This document shows, piece after piece, positions 24,051-32,571 of a stretch of DNA of 64,000 nucleotides. How positions within the stretch are numbered: position 1 is the first letter of the stretch; each line of letters opens with the position of its first letter. The notes under the pieces are model-generated. The model was not told where the DNA came from, ran no database searches, and saw only the letters and a list, made by a program, of their open reading frames with translations. A program made the position numbers and the translations under genes. The DNA is from Paraburkholderia bannensis NBRC 103871 (GTDB lineage Bacteria > Pseudomonadota > Gammaproteobacteria > Burkholderiales > Burkholderiaceae): assembly GCF_000685015.1 (NCBI RefSeq), contig NZ_BAYA01000007.1, forward strand, positions 1 through 64,000, read 5' to 3'.

Positions 24051-25109
24051 TCAGGCAGCCTTGCGCAGATGGCCCTGCTGCCGCCCTGGCCGGTTGGGCG
24101 CAAAACCATTGGCCGCGAGGGACTCTTCCACCGTGTCGTAGAACACGCCGATACGGGAAATTTCGCGCGCCTGCTGTGCGGTCGCAATCGGTCGGCCAAA
24201 CTCGCGAGAGATCCGCACCAGTTGTTCGATCTGCTGAACGGTGCTGAATTTGCCGGTGCGTTGCTGGTTCCACAGATTGTCTTCGATGCCACAGCGCACG
24301 TGCAGTCCCATGGCAATGCCCATCATGTTGATTGGCAGCACATTCAGCACAGAACTCTCCACCGTCAGCACCGCGCCGTCCGGAACCGCGCGAACCATGT
24401 TGGCCATGTTGTAGATGTTCGGCGCGTCCATGCCGCCGCTGATCGCCACCCAGTTCATCACCAGCGGGCCTTGATAAATCCCCCTGCGCATCAGTCGCTC
24501 GACGGACTCGAAGCTATTGATGTTGTAGCACTGGAAAGCGCTCTGGATGCCTGCGGCGGACAGGCGGCGGATATGCTCCTCGACCCAGCCGGGCTGGGAC
24601 GGCACCGTCATTTCCTTGTAGGCCTGATAAACAGCCGGATCTTCCATGGACGTGCCGCGCACGTCTTCGAAGTCGAAATGCTCCAGCACGTTCATCTGCG
24701 ACGTATTCACCGTCACCGTGACCTGGTCGGGTTTGGGGTCGAGATCGGCCAGCATGTGGCGCGTATCGTCGGAAAGCCATTTGGCAGCGGCGCCATCGCT
24801 TTCCGGCGCAAACGAGATCGAACCGCCCACCTGGATAATCATTTCCGGCACGGCGTTGCGCACGCCGGCCACCAGTTCGTTGAATTTCGACAGACGTTTG
24901 GAGCCGCGTCCGTCGAGTTCGCGCACATGCAGATGCAACACCGTAGCGCCCGCGTTGTAGCAGTCCACGGCCTTCTGTATCTGCGCCTCCATCGTCACCG
25001 GGATGTCTTCCGGGAAATCGGAAGGAACATAGGACGGCGCGTACGGAGCAGCGGTGATGATCAGCGGTTGCTGGTTTTCAGGGAAAAGGTGTCCGTCGAG
25101 AAAATTCAT
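24051..25109 (-). CDS. Beta-keto acid cleavage enzyme (BKACE, DUF849)
   Basis: A 352-aa zinc enzyme of the family founded by 3-keto-5-aminohexanoate cleavage protein (Kce). It condenses a beta-keto acid with acetyl-CoA to give acetoacetate and a new acyl-CoA. The zinc-binding HLHVRE (His pair near residues 51-53) follows AGATVL, and IIQVGGS and the C-terminal HVRCGIEDNLW (third His and the acid) are present. The start at 25109 has GGAGA upstream. The longer reading to 25247 runs over the regulatory region. First gene of the operon, divergent from the AraC-type gene. The actual keto acid is unknown. Confidence 0.93.
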   Translation of the reverse strand: MNFLDGHLFPENQQPLIITAAPYAPSYVPSDFPEDIPVTMEAQIQKAVDCYNAGATVLHLHVRELDGRGSKRLSKFNELVAGVRNAVPEMIIQVGGSISFAPESDGAAAKWLSDDTRHMLADLDPKPDQVTVTVNTSQMNVLEHFDFEDVRGTSMEDPAVYQAYKEMTVPSQPGWVEEHIRRLSAAGIQSAFQCYNINSFESVERLMRRGIYQGPLVMNWVAISGGMDAPNIYNMANMVRAVPDGAVLTVESSVLNVLPINMMGIAMGLHVRCGIEDNLWNQQRTGKFSTVQQIEQLVRISREFGRPIATAQQAREISRIGVFYDTVEESLAANGFAPNRPGRQQGHLRKAA

Positions 25110-25190
25110 GGCGTGTCTCCGCGTGTTGGAATGGAATGGTCTGTACTTCGACAGAAGACTATCCCTGCGGCTTCGAACGCGATGTATTAT

Positions 25191-25219
25191 TTGGGACATT
25201 CGATGTCTAAATTGGGACA
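25191..25219. promoter_or_regulatory. Candidate AraC-type operator between BKACE operon and its regulator
   Basis: TTGGGACA is repeated directly at 25191-25198 and 25212-25219, 21 bp apart (two helical turns). Between them lies GACAT-tcg-ATGTC (25195-25207). Same-face direct half-sites are how AraC-family proteins bind, and the site abuts the regulator start at 25225, so autoregulation is also likely. Confidence 0.55.
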
Positions 25220-25224
25220 CGCCA

Positions 25225-26292
25225 ATGCCCGCAAAGAATGGCTTCACGCCACTGATCCGCAGCGCCAGCCTGACCGGGTACGCCGAGCTGGCCCGTCATC
25301 ACGGCCTCAATCCGGAGACGATGATGCGCAAGGTGGGGCTCACGTCCCGCAGCCTGGTCGACCCCGACATGCCGATCAGCCCCACGGCGGTCAGCCAGTT
25401 GCTTGAGGACAGCGCTGCGTCGGCAGGTGTGGAAGATTTTGGCCTGCAGCTGGCCGAGCACCGCCAGCTGGCAAACCTTGGCCCGATCAGTCTGGTGATG
25501 CGCGAAGCACCCAGCGCCCGGCTGGCGCTGGACAACCTGTGCCGCTATATGCGCCTCATCAACGCGGCGCTTTTCACCAGCATCGAGGACTTCGGCGACA
25601 CCGTATTGATTCGCGTGGAGCTGCTCGTGACCGGCAAACGCTCGGTGCGTCAGTCCGTCGAGATGGCGGTAGGCGTGATGTATCGCGCGATCGTCGAGTT
25701 ACTGGGGCCAGCCTGGCGCGCCCGATCGATCGGATTCAAGCATCGGCAACCGTACGGCGCCACACGCCACAAAGCGTTGTTTCGCGCGTCAGTCGAATTC
25801 AATGCCGCTTTTAACGGCATTGTCTGTACAGCCAGGGATCTCGACGCGCCGATTGCCGCCGACGACTATCACATGACGCCTCACGTGCGTCGCCTGCTCG
25901 ACCACGCACTGTCGGGATCCGCCGAAAGCGTGACGCATACCGTCCGGCAGGTCGTGATTGCGATGTTGCCTGGAGGCAGATGCACCTCGGATCAGGTGGC
26001 CAAACACCTGGGCGTGGATCGTCGAACGCTGCATCGCCATCTGGCAGCCGAAGGCACGAGCTATTTCGCGCTGCACCAGTCGATCCGGGCCGAACTCGCC
26101 GCGCGCCAGATACTCGACAGCGACCGCTCTCTGGCAGAGCTTGCCGATCTGCTCGGATTCTCCAGCTCCAGTGCTTTCGCCTTCTGGTTCAGAAAGCAGT
26201 TTGGCATGACCGTTTCAAGCTGGAAGAAAGGTGTACAGGAAGCTGCCAATACGGCGCTCAATGGTTCGGTATCCGTGTCCACCCTGCAATAG
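25225..26292 (+). CDS. AraC-family regulator with arabinose-binding-type N-terminal domain
   Basis: A 355-aa transcriptional regulator. Residues about 15-200 match the PF12625-type ligand domain (GYAELARHHGLNPETMMRKVGL, then LEDSAASAGVEDFGLQLAEH). Residues about 245-345 hold two helix-turn-helix motifs (TSDQVAKHLGVDRRTLHRHL and RSLAELADLLGFSSSSAFAFWFRKQFG). The start at 25225 follows the repeat operator and gives a normal domain start. It is divergent from the BKACE operon and so probably its activator. Confidence 0.92.
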   Translation: MPAKNGFTPLIRSASLTGYAELARHHGLNPETMMRKVGLTSRSLVDPDMPISPTAVSQLLEDSAASAGVEDFGLQLAEHRQLANLGPISLVMREAPSARLALDNLCRYMRLINAALFTSIEDFGDTVLIRVELLVTGKRSVRQSVEMAVGVMYRAIVELLGPAWRARSIGFKHRQPYGATRHKALFRASVEFNAAFNGIVCTARDLDAPIAADDYHMTPHVRRLLDHALSGSAESVTHTVRQVVIAMLPGGRCTSDQVAKHLGVDRRTLHRHLAAEGTSYFALHQSIRAELAARQILDSDRSLAELADLLGFSSSSAFAFWFRKQFGMTVSSWKKGVQEAANTALNGSVSVSTLQ

Positions 26293-26380
26293 AGTGTGCG
26301 ATTCGGCGCAGACGCTGCTTGAACCAAACCAGCGCGGCGACAAGTAAAACGTTTGCGTGGCAACAATTGCTTTTTTGCCA

Positions 26381-26408
26381 TTGCGCGCCCGGCTATGCCG
26401 CATATATT
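26381..26408 (+). promoter_or_regulatory. Possible promoter of the PAS-GGDEF-EAL gene
   Basis: TTGCGC (26381-26386) and TATATT (26403-26408) are 16 bp apart, 43 bp before the ATG. A TGGCAA/TTGCCA dyad (26358-26363 and 26375-26380) lies just upstream. Weak -35, so moderate support only. Confidence 0.35.
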
Positions 26409-26450
26409 CTGAGCGGGCATCTCGCGAAGCCGATCAGAAACTCGAAAAAA

Positions 26451-28949
26451 ATGAAAACTGAGCAAATCGGGGTAACGAATTCCGAATCCAGCCTCTCCCG
26501 GCATGCCTCTCAGACGGAAGCATCGAGCAACCTGGTCGACCGGGAATCTGCCCAGAACACGGGCTACTCCATTCATCTGCTCGATGCAGACGGCTTGATC
26601 CGGACGTGGAACGCCGCTGCCTCGAAAGCCGACGGTATTTCCGCAGACAAAATCCCCGCTCAGCACTTCTCATGTTTGTACTCCGTTGAGGAGCAAATAG
26701 CCGAAGTACCTGCACAAAACCTGGAATTCGCGAAAACGACAGGAAAATTCGAAGCCGAAGGCTGGCGCGTTCGCAAGGACGGCACGCAATTCTGGGCACA
26801 CGTCTTCATCGAACCTGTCTACGACGGCAATGGCGAACTGCTTGGGTTCGTCAAGCTGATGCGCGATCGCACCGAAGAGCGCTCGCTGGACAAGCAGACG
26901 CGCGACCATGAGCGGAGTTTCAGGTTGCTGGTGGAAGGCGTCACCGACTACGCGATCTACATGCTCGACACGAACGGCATCGTCTCGAACTGGAACGCCG
27001 GTGCACAACGGGCGAAAGGCTATCGGGCCGCCGAGATCGTCGGCAAGCATTTCTCCTGCTTTTACGAACCCGCGGATCGCGAGCGCGGCCTGCCGCAATA
27101 CGGACTCGAAACGGCTCGTCAAACCGGAAAATTCGAGGCGGAAGGCTGGCGCGTTCGCAAGGACGGACGCCGGTTCTGGGCACATGTGGTCATCCAGCCG
27201 ATCTACGACGACGCAGGCGTCCTGTTCGGCTTCGCAAAAATTACGCGCGACTGCAGCGAACAGCGCGAGATCGCGCTCGCGCTCGAAGAAACCACACGCA
27301 ATCTGGATCTTGCGCTCGACAACATGTCGCAAGGATTGTGTCTGTTCAATCGACGCGGACGCCTCGTGCTGTCCAACGACCAGTTCGCCCACATCCTGTC
27401 GCTCCCCGACGGTGACTTGTGCGAAGGGATGCGGCTGGGCGCGATGCTACGGCGCATCGGCGAGCGCGCGGGCATGCCGCACGATCAATCGGCAGCGTGG
27501 GCCAGAAAGGTGCGCAAGCAACTAGTTCACCGTTTCGACGGCAACCAGCAGCAGTCGACGATGGAAGTCGCCCGTCTGGGCCGCAGCATCTCGGTCGTGA
27601 CACGGCTGCTTTCGCATGGCGGCTGGGTGTCCACGATCGAGGACATGACCGAGCGGCGCATCGCGGAAAACCGTATCACGCATCTCGCCCATCACGATCA
27701 CCTGACCGACCTGCCCAATCGTCTGCGTTTTCAGGAGCGCCTGTCCGAGCTGGCAGCCAACGCATCCGCCGAGCGGCCGTTTGCCCTGCTTTTTCTCGAC
27801 CTGGATCGATTCAAGTCGGTCAACGACACGCTTGGCCATCATGTCGGCGATGAACTGCTCAAGGCCGTGGCGCGACGGCTCTCCGGCACCGTGCGTGCGA
27901 GCGACCAGTTGGCGCGCTTGAGCGGCGATGAATTCGCGATTCTGCAGGTGCCGTTTCGAAGCGTGGATGACGCGGCGGAACTCGCGCAACGATGCATCGA
28001 CACGCTATCCGCGCCGTTCGAAATCGCGAGCAATGAAATTAGCGTCGGTGCAAGTGTCGGCATCGTCATTCATGCGCGCGCGGGAATCGACGCGGGGACG
28101 GTGCTCCAGCGCGCGGATCTTGCGCTGTATGCGGCCAAGCGGGATGGCCGCAACTGCTTTCGCCTGTACGAGAGCGGCATGAACAACCCCATTCGACTGC
28201 GCAACGAACTTGAGGACGACCTGCGGCGTGCATTGCGCGCGAATCAACTGGAATTGCATTATCAGCCGATCGTCGAAGCGCATAGCGGCATCACCACCGC
28301 ATGCGAGGCGCTATTGCGCTGGCGTCACCCAAAGCGCGGCCCCATTTCTCCGGCCGAATTCATCCCGGTTGCGGAAGAGCGAGGCCTGATGCCGGAACTC
28401 GGGGCGTGGGTGCTGGAGAAGGCATGTCGGGACGCGGCGCTCTGGCCGGCGCATATCCGCCTGAGCGTCAACGTTTCACCGGCTCAACTGGTTCACGCGG
28501 ACTTTACGCACATCCTGGCGAAGGCGCTCAAGAACGCGGCGCTTCCGGCACACCGTCTGGAAGTCGAAATCACCGAAACCGTACTGCTGGAATCGTCCGG
28601 CACGTCGTCGCGCATCCTGAATGAAATTCGTGCGATGGGCGTGGGCGTCGCGATGGACGATTTCGGCAAGGGCTACTCGTCGTTGGGACTGCTACAGAGT
28701 GTTCCCTTCACGCGCGTGAAGATCGATCGCGGCTTTGTCAATGGACTGGGCAACAACCCGAAATCAGCGGCCATTATTCACGCGATCACCGAACTATGCC
28801 GAAGTCTCGATCTGCCGATCACCGCCGAAGGCGTCGAAACGGGAGATCAACGGCAAGCTTTGCTCGACGAGCGCTGTCACGAACTGCAAGGCTTTTTCTT
28901 TGCAAGGCCGACGCCTGTTATGGCGCTCAAGCGTTATCTGCATTCGTAG
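26451..28949 (+). CDS. PAS-PAS-PAS-GGDEF-EAL protein (cyclic-di-GMP turnover)
   Basis: An 832-aa cytoplasmic signalling protein. Two related PAS domains occupy about residues 40-145 and 165-275, and a third PAS-like unit (LALDNMSQGLCLFNRRGRLV) follows near 290. The GGDEF domain (from about 405) has the site RLSGDEFAIL, where Ser replaces the first Gly. Activity as a cyclase is uncertain. The EAL domain (from about 590) keeps CEALLRWRHP, NVSPAQL, ITETVLLE, MDDFGKGYSSLG and AEGVET, so phosphodiesterase activity is likely. No membrane segment is seen. No Shine-Dalgarno is evident before the ATG at 26451. Longer readings from 25980 overlap the regulator and were rejected. Confidence 0.92.
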   Translation: MKTEQIGVTNSESSLSRHASQTEASSNLVDRESAQNTGYSIHLLDADGLIRTWNAAASKADGISADKIPAQHFSCLYSVEEQIAEVPAQNLEFAKTTGKFEAEGWRVRKDGTQFWAHVFIEPVYDGNGELLGFVKLMRDRTEERSLDKQTRDHERSFRLLVEGVTDYAIYMLDTNGIVSNWNAGAQRAKGYRAAEIVGKHFSCFYEPADRERGLPQYGLETARQTGKFEAEGWRVRKDGRRFWAHVVIQPIYDDAGVLFGFAKITRDCSEQREIALALEETTRNLDLALDNMSQGLCLFNRRGRLVLSNDQFAHILSLPDGDLCEGMRLGAMLRRIGERAGMPHDQSAAWARKVRKQLVHRFDGNQQQSTMEVARLGRSISVVTRLLSHGGWVSTIEDMTERRIAENRITHLAHHDHLTDLPNRLRFQERLSELAANASAERPFALLFLDLDRFKSVNDTLGHHVGDELLKAVARRLSGTVRASDQLARLSGDEFAILQVPFRSVDDAAELAQRCIDTLSAPFEIASNEISVGASVGIVIHARAGIDAGTVLQRADLALYAAKRDGRNCFRLYESGMNNPIRLRNELEDDLRRALRANQLELHYQPIVEAHSGITTACEALLRWRHPKRGPISPAEFIPVAEERGLMPELGAWVLEKACRDAALWPAHIRLSVNVSPAQLVHADFTHILAKALKNAALPAHRLEVEITETVLLESSGTSSRILNEIRAMGVGVAMDDFGKGYSSLGLLQSVPFTRVKIDRGFVNGLGNNPKSAAIIHAITELCRSLDLPITAEGVETGDQRQALLDERCHELQGFFFARPTPVMALKRYLHS

Positions 28950-29046
28950 TGGGCGGTTTTTCGACAAGGCCTGCGCTGGGCGCTGGCGTTGTCGCAAGCA
29001 CGAGACCAGCGTGTGAGGCTGACCTCGTGCAACTAGAGCGCTTCAC

Positions 29047-29430
29047 TCAAGTCGCGTACTGCGCCACCCCATACCCAAACGACCAGTTCTCCCGCGCGAC
29101 ATCGACGAGGTTCACGAACACGTCCTCGCGCCTCACGCCCGGTTCCTGCGCGAGGTTGTCCGCGATCTGCGCGAACAGCGCCTTCTTCTGATCCTGCCCG
29201 CGCGTATTGTTCACGGCAATCTGGATCATCACGAGATCATCGCTGCGCTCGATCCCCAGATAATGACGGCCGAACAGAAAGTTATCGGCGTCATGCTCGG
29301 TGACGATCATGAACTGGTCGTCCTCCGGCACCTTGAACACGTCCATGAGCGCGCGGTGCACGCCCTGCATGAGGGCCTTGCGATAGGTTGCGGGCTTGCC
29401 GGCGCGCACGGCGATTCGGGTGAAGGGCAT
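29047..29430 (-). CDS. Tautomerase family protein
   Basis: A 127-aa protein starting MPFTRIAVRAGK, leaving the catalytic Pro1 after Met removal. Its core (YRKALMQGVHRALMDVFKVPEDDQFMIVTEH) is the helix and following strand of the tautomerase fold, and a second similar unit (DQKKALFAQIADNLAQEPGVRREDVFVNLVDV) follows. It thus carries two beta-alpha-beta modules in one chain, as long tautomerases do. The start at 29430 is the one that puts Pro second. The reading to 29463 adds residues before it. Divergent from a LysR gene, which may regulate it. Confidence 0.9.
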   Translation of the reverse strand: MPFTRIAVRAGKPATYRKALMQGVHRALMDVFKVPEDDQFMIVTEHDADNFLFGRHYLGIERSDDLVMIQIAVNNTRGQDQKKALFAQIADNLAQEPGVRREDVFVNLVDVARENWSFGYGVAQYAT

Positions 29431-29522
29431 GTCAGGCTCCATCGGGTTGATTGAACATGACATCAGCTTAGTCCGCGTCTATCATAATAAACAGATATGA
29501 CTCGATATTTCATTCATTTACG

Positions 29523-30380
29523 ATGGAAATGAAACCACTCGACCTGGACGCCGTGCGCGCCTTCGTCCTCGTCGCCGAACTGCACAGCTTCACGCGCGCG
29601 GCCGACGCGCTGGGCACCACCCAGTCGGCCGTCAGCCTCAAGCTCAAGCGTCTGGAAGCCCATCTTGGCCGGCAGTTGCTGGAGCGCACGCCACGCGTCG
29701 TGCGGCTGGCGCCGGACGGGCTGACGTTTCTCGCTGCCGCGCGCGACCTGCTCGGCGCGCACGAGCGCGCGCTCGGCGCATTGACAGGCGATACGAGGCG
29801 GCTTGCGCTGGGCCTGAGCGAACACGTCGCCGATGCGCAACTCGCGCGTCAACTGGCGTTGCTGCGCGCACACGATCCGGGTCTGGTGATCGCGCTGCAT
29901 CTGGGCCAGTCGACGCAGTTGCTCGCGCAATTCGACGAGCGGCGGCTGGACGCCGTGATCGTGCGTCAGGAAGCCGACGAGTCGCCGCGCGGCGATGCTC
30001 GGCACCTCTTCGACGAGCCGCTGATCTGGCTCGCCTCGCCCGAGTGGCAATGGTCGCCCGGCACGCCGCTGCCGCTCGCCCTGCTGGCCGGGCCGTGCGC
30101 GGTGCGTGCGGCGGCCATTGGCGCGCTCGATGCGGCGGGACTGGCGTGGAACGAGGTGTTCGTGGGAGGCGGGGTGGCCGCGGTCGGCGCGGCGCTGGAG
30201 GCGGGGCTGGCAGTATCGGCGCTCGCGCGGCGGGTCGCGCCGCGCACGCTGGTCGATGTCGGCGCGAAGTACGGGCTTCCGCCCTTGCCGATGTCGCGGG
30301 TGACACTGCATTCGCGCGTGCGCGAGCCGCGTTCGGCGGCAACCTTGCAGTTGCTCGCTTCGAGTCTGGGCAGCGCCTGA
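29523..30380 (+). CDS. LysR-family transcriptional regulator
   Basis: A 285-aa regulator. The N-terminal helix-turn-helix is typical (LDAVRAFVLVAELHSFTRAADALGTTQSAVSLKLKRLEAHLG), followed by the linker ARDLLGAHERALGAL and a substrate-binding domain (LRLGLSEHVADAQL-like text through WLASPEWQ, residues about 90-280). It is divergent from the tautomerase gene across a 92-bp AT-rich gap with an ATAT-ATAT dyad near 29496-29508, so it likely regulates that gene. Alternative ATG six bases downstream is possible. The inducer is unknown. Confidence 0.93.
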   Translation: MEMKPLDLDAVRAFVLVAELHSFTRAADALGTTQSAVSLKLKRLEAHLGRQLLERTPRVVRLAPDGLTFLAAARDLLGAHERALGALTGDTRRLALGLSEHVADAQLARQLALLRAHDPGLVIALHLGQSTQLLAQFDERRLDAVIVRQEADESPRGDARHLFDEPLIWLASPEWQWSPGTPLPLALLAGPCAVRAAAIGALDAAGLAWNEVFVGGGVAAVGAALEAGLAVSALARRVAPRTLVDVGAKYGLPPLPMSRVTLHSRVREPRSAATLQLLASSLGSA

Positions 30381-30414
30381 ACCTGGCGGGCACTGCCGTC
30401 GAATCAACCCGAAA

Positions 30415-30831
30415 TCAACTCAGGATCGGCGGAAGTTCGTGCGGCTGCGGGCTTGCCCGCTTCACCGAAACCGCGGATGCGGAAGGCGCCGCAGGTGCGT
30501 CGACCATCAATTTGTGGCGTGGCGCCGCACGCACAGCAGCTGGTTTGTGCGCACTCGCCTGATGCGGCGCGTGTGCAGCGTGAGGTTTCTCGTCGGGATG
30601 GCGTTTCGACGCCATGATTGCATCGTGCTTCGCATGGGGCGCTTTCGCGGCCGGCTTGTGCGCCTTATGCGGGGCTTTGTGCCCCTTGTGTTGCGCCGTT
30701 TTCGGAGCACCCCTCCTGTGCGCGGACGTCTGCGCCTTCGCAGCGTGCGCCGCCGTTGACGCGGCGGCCCACGCCGCCACTGTCGCCGTCGCGAACCATC
30801 CTGCCGCCACCATCACCACCACTGCCCGCAC
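30415..30831 (-). CDS. Small exported His/Lys/Ala-rich basic protein
   Basis: A 138-aa protein. The GTG start at 30831 is supported by GGAGG 6 nt upstream and by a perfect TATAAT about 50 bp further up. Residues 1-30 look like a signal peptide (MRAVVVMVAAGWFATATVAAWAAA). The rest is low complexity, rich in His, Lys, Ala and Pro, with HK/KAPHK-type repeats (QHKGHKAPHKAHKPAAKAPHAKH). No domain is recognisable. Such proteins may bind metals, acids or polyanions in the periplasm. It follows the metallophosphatase gene in the same direction. Confidence 0.65.
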   Translation of the reverse strand: MRAVVVMVAAGWFATATVAAWAAASTAAHAAKAQTSAHRRGAPKTAQHKGHKAPHKAHKPAAKAPHAKHDAIMASKRHPDEKPHAAHAPHQASAHKPAAVRAAPRHKLMVDAPAAPSASAVSVKRASPQPHELPPILS

Positions 30832-30881
30832 GCCGCGCCTCCGTCGATGAGCCGTTGTTCTCTTGATCCAACCGGGCGGCG

Positions 30882-30887
30882 ATTATA
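30882..30887 (-). promoter_or_regulatory. Consensus -10 box (TATAAT) before the His-rich exported protein
   Basis: On the minus strand TATAAT reads exactly, about 50 bp before the GTG start and with a GGAGG site between. No clear -35 is seen at 16-18 bp, so activator or extended-promoter use is possible. Confidence 0.45.
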
Positions 30888-30931
30888 CCCAACCCGCATT
30901 GGCCAGATCCGGCTCGCGCACCAGCGAAAAT

Positions 30932-31666
30932 TCAGGGCAGCGCCATCTCCGCAGCGTGCATGGCGCGCGCCGCCTGCACGGAAATCGACCACTGCCGCGG
31001 CGTCATCGCCTCGACCATCGTCAGGCGTCCTTCGGGAATGAACGCACCCGTGTCAATGAACATCTGCGAGCCAATCTGGCGCAGCTCGCGCACCGGCGTA
31101 TGGCCGCAGTAAGTGAGCGAAAGCGCGTGGCTCGGCGGCGCGCCCGCGTTGAGGGCAAGCTCGCGCCCCCACAGCATCCGCTCGCGCACAGCGGCGTCGA
31201 ACTGGCCAGCGTCAAGCTCGGCGTCGTCGCCAAAAAACTCCGCATGCAGCACGTTGAAGCGCGTCGCGCCCTCGCCCACGGTGCGCACGAGCGGCAGTTC
31301 GCGCAACCGTTTCGCGTGCGCCGCGAGCGTGCGTTCCGGCAGCGACTGCGACCAGGCTCCGCCGATGGCATACCAGCGATGGCGCGGCAGCCGCTTTTCG
31401 ACGACGGCGCACAGCGAATCCTCGTGATTGCCGAGCACGGCAAAAAACCACGGCTTGTCGAGCAGCGCGAGCGCCGCTTCGCACTGGTCGCCGCGATCGA
31501 CGAGATCGCCCACCGAAAAGAGCCGGTCGCGCTCCCCGTCGAACGCCACTTTATGCAACAGATAGCGCAAGGGATCCACGCAGCCGTGCAGGTCGCCGAT
31601 CACAAAATCGCGACCGGCCGCATTGGCCGCGTGATGCACAACTTCCGGAACAAGATTGGGCGTCAT
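30932..31666 (-). CDS. Metallophosphatase (serine/threonine phosphatase type)
   Basis: A 244-aa calcineurin-like phosphoesterase with all binuclear metal motifs: GDLHGC (residues about 25-30), GDLVDRG (about 51-57), GNHE (about 80-83) and the later CGHTPVR. The close spacing matches bacterial PrpA/PrpB-type and diadenosine tetraphosphatase-like enzymes. It probably dephosphorylates proteins or small phosphate esters in the cytoplasm. The start at 31666 removes a 68-codon upstream extension with no ribosome site. It is divergent from the DUF1345 gene. Confidence 0.92.
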   Translation of the reverse strand: MTPNLVPEVVHHAANAAGRDFVIGDLHGCVDPLRYLLHKVAFDGERDRLFSVGDLVDRGDQCEAALALLDKPWFFAVLGNHEDSLCAVVEKRLPRHRWYAIGGAWSQSLPERTLAAHAKRLRELPLVRTVGEGATRFNVLHAEFFGDDAELDAGQFDAAVRERMLWGRELALNAGAPPSHALSLTYCGHTPVRELRQIGSQMFIDTGAFIPEGRLTMVEAMTPRQWSISVQAARAMHAAEMALP

Positions 31667-31723
31667 CGCTTCATGATAGTCCTGAGTGTGTGTCGTGTAT
31701 GCGTGCCAACTCGCGTTTTGTCT

Positions 31724-31787
31724 AAGCTTTTGCAACGAAGCTTTTGCCGGGCTGCCGCCCCTCGACAAACCCGCCGTTCGACAAACC
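31724..31787. repeat. Two short direct repeats upstream of the DUF1345 gene
   Basis: AAGCTTTTGC occurs at 31724-31733 and 31738-31747, and TCGACAAACC at 31762-31771 and 31778-31787, each 14-16 bp apart. They lie in the 248-bp gap between divergent genes, upstream of a TAAAAT at 31803-31808. They may be protein-binding sites. Confidence 0.4.
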
Positions 31788-31914
31788 GTAAGGCTCAATC
31801 CGTAAAATAATGCCGCATCGGCAGTCTGGCTCAACTCATGACAACCCTCCGCGTGCTGAAGGCTGCACAACAGGTGCGCACACAGGCGCGGCTTTAACCG
31901 GGGCGATCGCAGCG

Positions 31915-32571
31915 ATGAAACTTCTTCCGCAGGTTCTGCACAACCGTCCTCATATGACGATCGGCATCGCGGTGGGGATCGTGCTCGGCGTGCTTACGCC
32001 GGCGTCGATCAAGCCGGTGGCGCGCGTGCTGTTCGGCTGGGATGCCGCGATCTGGAGCTATCTCGTGCTGATCTGGATACACATGGCCCGCACCGACGAG
32101 GAAAGCGTGCGCGCCCACGCCCAGAACGAGGATCAAAGCGCGAGCACGGTGCTCTTCCTCGTTTGTGCGGCGACGGTCGCCAGCATCGTCGCCATCGTGC
32201 TGGAACTGGGCACCACGAAAGACCTGGGCACGGCCTCGAAGGTGCTGCATTCGCTGCTCACCGGCATGACGCTGATCGGCGCGTGGTTCCTGATTCCGAC
32301 CATCTTCACGCTGCACTACGCGCGCGTGTACTACGGCTCCGATCCGCAGGCGCCCGCGCTCGCCTTCCCTGACAAACACCTCACGCCCAACTACTGGGAT
32401 TTCCTGTACTTCTCGTTCACGATCGCCTGCGCCTCGCAGACCGCCGATGTCGGCATGCGCGGGCGCAGCGCGCGCCGCAGCGTGCTCGCGCAGTCGATCC
32501 TGTCGTTCTACTTCAACGTGTCGGTGCTCGGGCTGTGCGTCAACATCGCCGCAAGCATGGTCGGCAACTGA
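31915..32571 (+). CDS. DUF1345 family inner-membrane protein
   Basis: A 218-aa membrane protein with about five hydrophobic segments ([95 protein letters not shown]). The conserved tail [17 protein letters not shown] is typical of DUF1345. Function of the family is unknown. The start at 31915 is chosen because the longer 31810 reading has no ribosome site. It stands alone before the glucan operon. Confidence 0.92.
   Translation: MKLLPQVLHNRPHMTIGIAVGIVLGVLTPASIKPVARVLFGWDAAIWSYLVLIWIHMARTDEESVRAHAQNEDQSASTVLFLVCAATVASIVAIVLELGTTKDLGTASKVLHSLLTGMTLIGAWFLIPTIFTLHYARVYYGSDPQAPALAFPDKHLTPNYWDFLYFSFTIACASQTADVGMRGRSARRSVLAQSILSFYFNVSVLGLCVNIAASMVGN

Noticed and set aside
28998..29030. GCACGAG/CTCGTGC dyad between the PAS-GGDEF-EAL gene and the tautomerase gene as a terminator
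   Set aside because: The 19-nt loop and lack of a T-run make a terminator unlikely.
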